Assembly: GCF_010728725.1 (NCBI RefSeq)
Contig: NZ_AP022606.1
Location: 310,001 to 374,000, forward strand
Reading direction: 5' to 3'
Origin: Mycobacterium branderi
Lineage (GTDB): Bacteria; Actinomycetota; Actinomycetes; Mycobacteriales; Mycobacteriaceae
DNA length: 64,000 bases
Shown here: positions 59,506 through 64,000 of the stretch, piece after piece
How the letters are laid out: every line of letters starts with the position of its first letter
How positions within the stretch are numbered: position 1 is the stretch's first letter
The notes under the pieces: model-generated
What the model saw: only the letters and a program-made list of their open reading frames with translations
Told to the model about the DNA's origin: nothing
Databases searched by the model: none
Program-made: the position numbers and the translations under genes

Positions 59506-59573
59506 CGCGCAGCGGCGAGGGGGACGGGTCGGCGCGCGATAATTTAGCCTGGCGTGGCGTTTAAGCTTTCCCC

Positions 59574-60047
59574 GTGCCGCTCTACGCCGCGTACGGGTCG
59601 AACATGCATCCCGAGCAGATGCTGCAGCGGGCACCACACTCGCCGATGGCCGGCACCGGCTGGTTGCACGGCTGGCGGCTGACGTTCGGCGGCGAGGACA
59701 TCGGCTGGGAAGGCGCGCTGGCCACCGTCGTCGAAGACCCGAACTCGAAGGTGTTCGTCGTGCTCTATGACGTCACGCCGGCCGACGAGAAGAACCTCGA
59801 CCGCTGGGAAGGGTCTGAGCTGGGAATCCACAAGAAGATCCGGTGCCGGGTGGAGCGATTGTCGTCGGACACCACAACCGATCCGGTGCTCGCATGGCTG
59901 TATGTGGTGGACGCGTGGGAAGGCGGCCTGCCGTCGGCGCACTACCTGGGCGTGATGGCCGACGCCGCCGAAATCGCCGGCGCGCCAGAAGAATACGTGC
60001 ACGACCTGCGTACCCGCCCGGCCCGCAACATCGGCCCCGGCACCTAA
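59574..60047 (+). CDS. Gamma-glutamylcyclotransferase-like protein (Rv3304-like)
   Basis: 157 residues. The N-terminal YAAYGSNMHPEQM is the substrate-binding YGSN loop, and VTPADEKNLDRWEG contains the conserved Glu region. GGCT-like proteins release 5-oxoproline from gamma-glutamyl amines or act on related substrates. GTG start. It is divergent from lpdA and convergent with amiA1 (16 bases). Confidence 0.85.
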   Translation: MPLYAAYGSNMHPEQMLQRAPHSPMAGTGWLHGWRLTFGGEDIGWEGALATVVEDPNSKVFVVLYDVTPADEKNLDRWEGSELGIHKKIRCRVERLSSDTTTDPVLAWLYVVDAWEGGLPSAHYLGVMADAAEIAGAPEEYVHDLRTRPARNIGPGT

Positions 60048-60063
60048 CCCCTTGCCGCAGACC

Positions 60064-61233
60064 CTAAAGGGAACCGGCCTGCTCGACGATGTTGACCATC
60101 ACCCGCACCCCGATCGCCAGGGCCCGCTCGTCGAGGTCGAACGTCGGCTGGTGCAGGTCCAGCTGCGGCCCGTGACCTGACCACACGCCAAGCCGGGCCA
60201 TCGCGCCGGGGACCTCCTCCAGATACCAGGAGAAGTCCTCGCCGCCGCCGGACTGCCGGGTGTCAGCGAGCACGTCGGGGCCGACGGCCTCGATGGCGTG
60301 CGCCAGGATCCGCGTCGACACCTCCTCGTTGACCACCGGCGGAACCCCGCGGTGGTAGGCCAGCGTGTACTCGACACCGAGCGGCGCCAGCAGCGAGGAC
60401 ACGGCCTCGCGGATGATTCCTTCCAAGCTCTGCCAGGTTTCCCGGCTGGCGGTGCGCACGGTGCCGGCCAGCACGCCGGTCTGCGGGATGGCGTTGGCGG
60501 CCACGCCGGCATTGACCGCGCCCCACACCAGCACCGTGCTCTTGCGCGGGTCGATGCGCCGCGACAACACACCGGGCACGCCGGTGATCAGCGTGCCGAT
60601 GCCGTAGACCAGGTCGGCGGTCAGGTGCGGCCGCGAGGTGTGCCCGCCGGGCGAATGCAGGGTGATCTCGAGCCGGTCGGCCGCCGACGTGATGGGGCCG
60701 GGTTTGACCGCGACCCGCCCGACCGCCAGCCGCGGGTCGCAGTGCAGCGCGAAGATCCGGGTCACCCCGGCCAGCGCGCCCGCGGCGATCGCGTCGATCG
60801 CACCGCCGGGCATCAGCTCCTCGGCGGCCTGGAAGATCAGCCGCACGCCGACCGGCAGCTCGGGCACCGACGCCAGCGACAGCGCGGTGCCCAGCAGGAT
60901 CGCAGTGTGCGCGTCGTGCCCGCACGCGTGGGCGACATTCGGCATCGTCGACTCGTACGGCGCGCCGGTCCGCTCGGCCATCGGCAGCGCGTCCATGTCG
61001 GCCCGCAACGCAATCCGCGGCTCGTGTTCGGGACCGAAATCACAAGTCAACCCCGTCCCGCCGGGCAGCACCTTGGGGTTGAGGCCGGCATCGGCCAATC
61101 GCTCGGCGACAAACTGCGTAGTCGCGAACTCCTGGCGACCCAGCTCCGGGTAGCGGTGGATATGCCGGCGCCACTCGACCAGGTCGTCGTGGTGGGCGGC
61201 CAGCCAGGACTCGGCGGCATCGATCAGGCTCAT
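60064..61233 (-). CDS. amiA1: M20-family amidohydrolase AmiA1
   Basis: 389 residues. Zinc peptidase/amidohydrolase fold: DMDALPMAERTG and HACGHDAHTAILLG provide metal ligands; EELMPGGAIDAI carries the catalytic acidic residues; QSGGGEDFSWYLEEVPG comes near the end. It hydrolyses an N-acyl or aminobenzoyl-type amide; the substrate is unknown. ATG overlaps the amiB1 stop by ATGA, so the two paralogues form one operon, as in Rv3305c-Rv3306c. Confidence 0.92.
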   Translation of the reverse strand: MSLIDAAESWLAAHHDDLVEWRRHIHRYPELGRQEFATTQFVAERLADAGLNPKVLPGGTGLTCDFGPEHEPRIALRADMDALPMAERTGAPYESTMPNVAHACGHDAHTAILLGTALSLASVPELPVGVRLIFQAAEELMPGGAIDAIAAGALAGVTRIFALHCDPRLAVGRVAVKPGPITSAADRLEITLHSPGGHTSRPHLTADLVYGIGTLITGVPGVLSRRIDPRKSTVLVWGAVNAGVAANAIPQTGVLAGTVRTASRETWQSLEGIIREAVSSLLAPLGVEYTLAYHRGVPPVVNEEVSTRILAHAIEAVGPDVLADTRQSGGGEDFSWYLEEVPGAMARLGVWSGHGPQLDLHQPTFDLDERALAIGVRVMVNIVEQAGSL

Positions 61234-62414
61234 GACGCCGCCCGCAACTCACGCGCCGCGAGCACCCGGTCGCGTTGCTCCGGCGACTCGGCCAGGTGAA
61301 CGACCGTGCGCGCCAACATGATTGCGCCGTCGACCACGGCCTGATCCGCACTGGGCCCGACCGCGGCCGCGGTGAAGGCGGGCTGGTGCAGTACCGCGCC
61401 GTCGGCGTCGACGGCGACCAGCGGATGGATTCCGGGCAGCAGCTGGGTGACGTTGCCCATGTCGGTGCTGCCCACCGGAAGCGCCGCCTCGAGCTGTTCG
61501 TCAACCGGGGTGCGCCCCAGCCGGGCCATCTCGTCGCGCACGGTCCCGGCCAGCCACGGGTCGGGCTTGAGCGCCTCGTACGTCGGCTCGAAGTGGCCGA
61601 CGTCGTAGTCGCAGCCGGTGGCCACCGCGCCGGCCAGGAAGCAGTCGCCCACCCGCGCTTCCAGATCGCCCAGCAGCGACGAGTCGGGGGCGCGCAGCGC
61701 GTACTGCAGTTCGGTGTGCGCCGGGATCACGTTGCTGGCCTGCCCGCCGTCGGTGACGATGCCGTGCACCTGCTGGCCCGGCACCAGCTGCTGGCGTAGC
61801 AACCCGATGGCCACCTGCGCGACGGTGGCCGCGTCGGCGGCGTTGACCCCGAGAAACGGCGCGGCCGACGCGTGTGCCTCCCGGCCGGTGTAGCTCACCC
61901 GGATTCCCGCCAGCGCCAGCGAGCGGGCGGCCGCAATGTCCAGCGGCCCGGGATGGATCATCACCGCGGCCGCGACGTCGTCGAACACTCCGGCGTTGAG
62001 CAGCAAGACTTTTCCGCCGCCGGACTCCTCGGCGGGGGTGCCGATCAGCGCGACGGTCAGCCCGAGCTCGTCGGCGACCTCGGCCAACGCCAGCGCGGTG
62101 CCGACCGCCGACGCGGCGATGATGTTGTGGCCGCAGGCGTGTCCGATCTCGGGCAGCGCGTCATACTCGGCGCACACGCCGATAACCAGCGGGCCGCTGC
62201 CGAAGTCGGCGCGAAACGCGGTGCCCAAACCACCGGCGGCGGCGGTGATCTCGAAGCCACGCTCGGCGACCAGCGCCTGCGTCTTGGCGCAGCTGCGGTG
62301 CTCGTCGAACGCCAGCTCAGGTTCGGCGTGGATTGCGTGGGACAACGCGACCAGGTCGCTGCCACGGCGCCGCACCGCATTCTCGACGGCATCCAATGCG
62401 GTGGCTGTGGGCAT
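61230..62414 (-). CDS. amiB1: M20-family amidohydrolase AmiB1
   Basis: 394 residues. [20 protein letters not shown] and [17 protein letters not shown] give the metal-binding sites, and the dimerisation domain with [20 protein letters not shown] follows. Related to AmiA1 but of the AbgB-like group, so the two may form a heterocomplex as AbgA/AbgB do for p-aminobenzoyl-glutamate; this is inference. GTG or ATG start at 62414, divergent from punA by 34 bases. Confidence 0.9.
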   Translation of the reverse strand: MPTATALDAVENAVRRRGSDLVALSHAIHAEPELAFDEHRSCAKTQALVAERGFEITAAAGGLGTAFRADFGSGPLVIGVCAEYDALPEIGHACGHNIIAASAVGTALALAEVADELGLTVALIGTPAEESGGGKVLLLNAGVFDDVAAAVMIHPGPLDIAAARSLALAGIRVSYTGREAHASAAPFLGVNAADAATVAQVAIGLLRQQLVPGQQVHGIVTDGGQASNVIPAHTELQYALRAPDSSLLGDLEARVGDCFLAGAVATGCDYDVGHFEPTYEALKPDPWLAGTVRDEMARLGRTPVDEQLEAALPVGSTDMGNVTQLLPGIHPLVAVDADGAVLHQPAFTAAAVGPSADQAVVDGAIMLARTVVHLAESPEQRDRVLAARELRAAS

Positions 62415-62448
62415 TCTCGCAGTATCTCACCGGTTAGGCTGCCGCATT

Positions 62449-63243
62449 GTGACTGGTCCCGATGCCCTTGCGCAACGGGCGGCCGAGCTCATCGCCGAGG
62501 GCACCGGCGTCGCCGACCACGATGTCGCGGTCGTGCTCGGGTCGGGGTGGGCGCCGGCCGTCGCCGCGCTGGGCTCGCCCACCGCGGTGTTGCCGATGGC
62601 CGAGCTGCCCGGGTTCACTCCGCCCACCGCCGTCGGGCACACCGGTCAGGTGCTGTCGGTGCCGGTCGGTGAACACCGGGTGCTGGTGCTGGCGGGCCGC
62701 ATTCATGCCTACGAGGGCCACGACCTGCTGCACGTCGTGCATCCGGTGCGAGCGGCGTGTGCGGCCGGGGCGCGCCTCGTCGTGCTGACCAACGCGGCCG
62801 GCGGGCTGCGCGACGACTTCGAGGTCGGCCAGCCGGTGCTGATCAGCGACCACCTCAACCTGACCGCGCGCTCGCCGCTGGTCGGGCCGCAGTTCGTGGA
62901 CCTGGTGGACGCGTACTCGCCGCGGCTGCGGGCGCTGGCCCGTGAGGTCGACCCCGGGCTAATCGAAGGCGTGTACGCCGGCCTGCCGGGCCCGCACTAC
63001 GAGACGCCGGCCGAGATCCGGATGCTGCGGGTGCTGGGCGCCGACCTGGTGGGTATGTCGACGGTGCACGAGACGATCGCGGCCCGGGCGGCCGGCGCCG
63101 AGGTGCTGGGGGTGTCGCTGGTGACCAACCTGGCGGCCGGGATCACCGGCGAGCCGCTCAGCCACGCCGAGGTGCTGGCGGCCGGCGCGGCGTCGGCAAC
63201 GCGGATGGGGTCGCTGCTGGCCGATGTGGTCGCGCGCGTGTGA
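62449..63243 (+). CDS. punA: Purine nucleoside phosphorylase
   Basis: 264 residues, trimeric PNP family (Rv3307). It splits purine nucleosides with phosphate to base and ribose-1-phosphate. [36 protein letters not shown] (phosphate/sugar contact) and [14 protein letters not shown] are characteristic, as is the [12 protein letters not shown] segment. GTG start. It overlaps pmmB by GTGA. Ribose-1-phosphate from this reaction could be used by the phosphohexomutase encoded next. Confidence 0.94.
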   Translation: MTGPDALAQRAAELIAEGTGVADHDVAVVLGSGWAPAVAALGSPTAVLPMAELPGFTPPTAVGHTGQVLSVPVGEHRVLVLAGRIHAYEGHDLLHVVHPVRAACAAGARLVVLTNAAGGLRDDFEVGQPVLISDHLNLTARSPLVGPQFVDLVDAYSPRLRALAREVDPGLIEGVYAGLPGPHYETPAEIRMLRVLGADLVGMSTVHETIAARAAGAEVLGVSLVTNLAAGITGEPLSHAEVLAAGAASATRMGSLLADVVARV

Positions 63244-64000
63244 ACCCGCAAGAGTGGATTGCGCACGACCCGGACCCGGTGACGGCCGCCGAGCTGGCCG
63301 CCTGTGACGCCGACGAGCTGGCCGCGCGGTTCGCCCGGCCGCTGAGGTTCGGCACCGCCGGGCTGCGCGGACCGGTGCGCGGCGGTCCCGACGCCATGAA
63401 CCTCGCCGTGGTGCTGCGCGCGACGTGGGCGGTGGCGCAGGTCCGCCAAGCCGGCACCGTGGTTGTCGGCCGCGACGCGCGTCACGGGTCGGCCGAGTTC
63501 GCGGTGGCAGCAGCCGAAGTCCTTGCCGCCGCCGGGTTTTCGGTGGTGTTGCTGCCCGGCCCGGTGCCCACGCCGGTACTCGCGTTTGCGGTGCGCCACC
63601 TGGGCGCGGCAGCCGGCATCCAGATCACCGCGTCGCACAACCCGCCGGCCGACAACGGCTACAAGGTGTATTTCGACGGCGGCATCCAGATCGTCTCGCC
63701 CACCGACCACGACATCGAAACAGCCATGGCCGCGGCACCTTTCGCCGATCAGATACCCAGGCAGCCGGTTGAGCCCGCCGACACCGATCTGATCGACCGC
63801 TATATCGAGCGGGCCGCGGCGGTGCGACGCTCGATGGGTTCGGTGCGGGTGGCGCTGACGCCGTTGCACGGAGTGGGTGGCGCGGTGGCCGTCGAGACGC
63901 TGCGGCGCGCCGGCTTCGGCGAGGTACACACCGTCGGGGCCCAGTTCGCACCGGATCCCGACTTCCCCACCGTCGCGTTCCCCAACCCGGAAGAACCGGG
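63240..64000 (+). CDS. pmmB: Phosphohexomutase PmmB, 3' truncated by window edge
   Basis: The first 253 residues are visible. [18 protein letters not shown] opens the first domain. The active Ser is in [17 protein letters not shown], and the GDP/metal loop is expected further on. The family interconverts hexose or pentose 1- and 6-/5-phosphates; Rv3308 is annotated as phosphomannomutase. Cotranscribed with punA (GTGA overlap), so a role in phosphopentose salvage is also plausible. Confidence 0.9.
   Translation, partial: MNPQEWIAHDPDPVTAAELAACDADELAARFARPLRFGTAGLRGPVRGGPDAMNLAVVLRATWAVAQVRQAGTVVVGRDARHGSAEFAVAAAEVLAAAGFSVVLLPGPVPTPVLAFAVRHLGAAAGIQITASHNPPADNGYKVYFDGGIQIVSPTDHDIETAMAAAPFADQIPRQPVEPADTDLIDRYIERAAAVRRSMGSVRVALTPLHGVGGAVAVETLRRAGFGEVHTVGAQFAPDPDFPTVAFPNPEEP

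Overview
The window is a GC-rich stretch of a mycobacterial chromosome. The evidence is the gene content and order (F420 FbiB, the rhamnose/mannose cell-wall genes, a DUF1490-CtpC pair, three PPE genes, a 13E12-type HNH gene, SigF/RsbW, AccA3/AccD5/AccE5, Lat/LrpA) and the dense use of 4-nt ATGA/GTGA gene overlaps. Much of the order follows the M. tuberculosis block Rv3262 to Rv3308 as I remember it. Several accessory blocks differ, so this is probably a non-tuberculous Mycobacterium. I cannot name the species.

Layout. 1-6336: 3' part of fbiB, a Nudix hydrolase, then manB-wbbL-rmlD on the minus strand (activated mannose and the rhamnosyl linker of arabinogalactan), and on the plus strand an LCP ligase and a TIGR03089-type protein. 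6337-8901: a possible metal-operator region, DUF1490 and CtpC. 8948-15874: an accessory block with a GAF-ANTAR regulator and then a cobalamin riboswitch. The riboswitch heads five overlapping genes: binding protein, permease, an ABC ATPase fused to a FhuF-like Fe-S domain, an unknown protein and a PPE2-like PPE protein. 15878-22506: CDF-like membrane protein, SAM methyltransferase, CoA-transferase, a small membrane protein, a PPE-SVP gene, a 13E12 gene with a shifted C-terminus and a secreted protein.

22531-33833: conserved core (fadE25, purE/purK, GtrA, PH-domain membrane protein, birA, accD5-accE5-maf, sseA-sufE, accA3). 33973-37250: the SigF stress locus, rearranged, with a STAS protein next to sigF and usfY moved onto the other strand among small membrane/acidic genes. 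37338-41964: lysine degradation (lat, lrpA, 2-oxoadipate dioxygenase-like, pcd). 41957-46339: a KatE-type catalase with a SigF-like promoter, its partner gene and two tandem TetR genes with matching GTTTGC inverted repeats. 46368-51601: lhr-nei DNA repair. 51646-56255: accessory genes (DUF732, PPE, PstS, PsuG, pseudouridine synthase). 56252-64000: glpD2, lpdA, a gamma-glutamylcyclotransferase-like gene, amiA1/amiB1, and punA with truncated pmmB.

The most notable system is the riboswitch operon at 9760-15874. It links inner-membrane B12-type import, a possible reductase domain and an outer-envelope/secreted PPE protein in one translationally coupled unit. No gap longer than 300 bases lacks a gene. 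I saw no tRNA, rRNA, CRISPR array, insertion sequence or replication origin.
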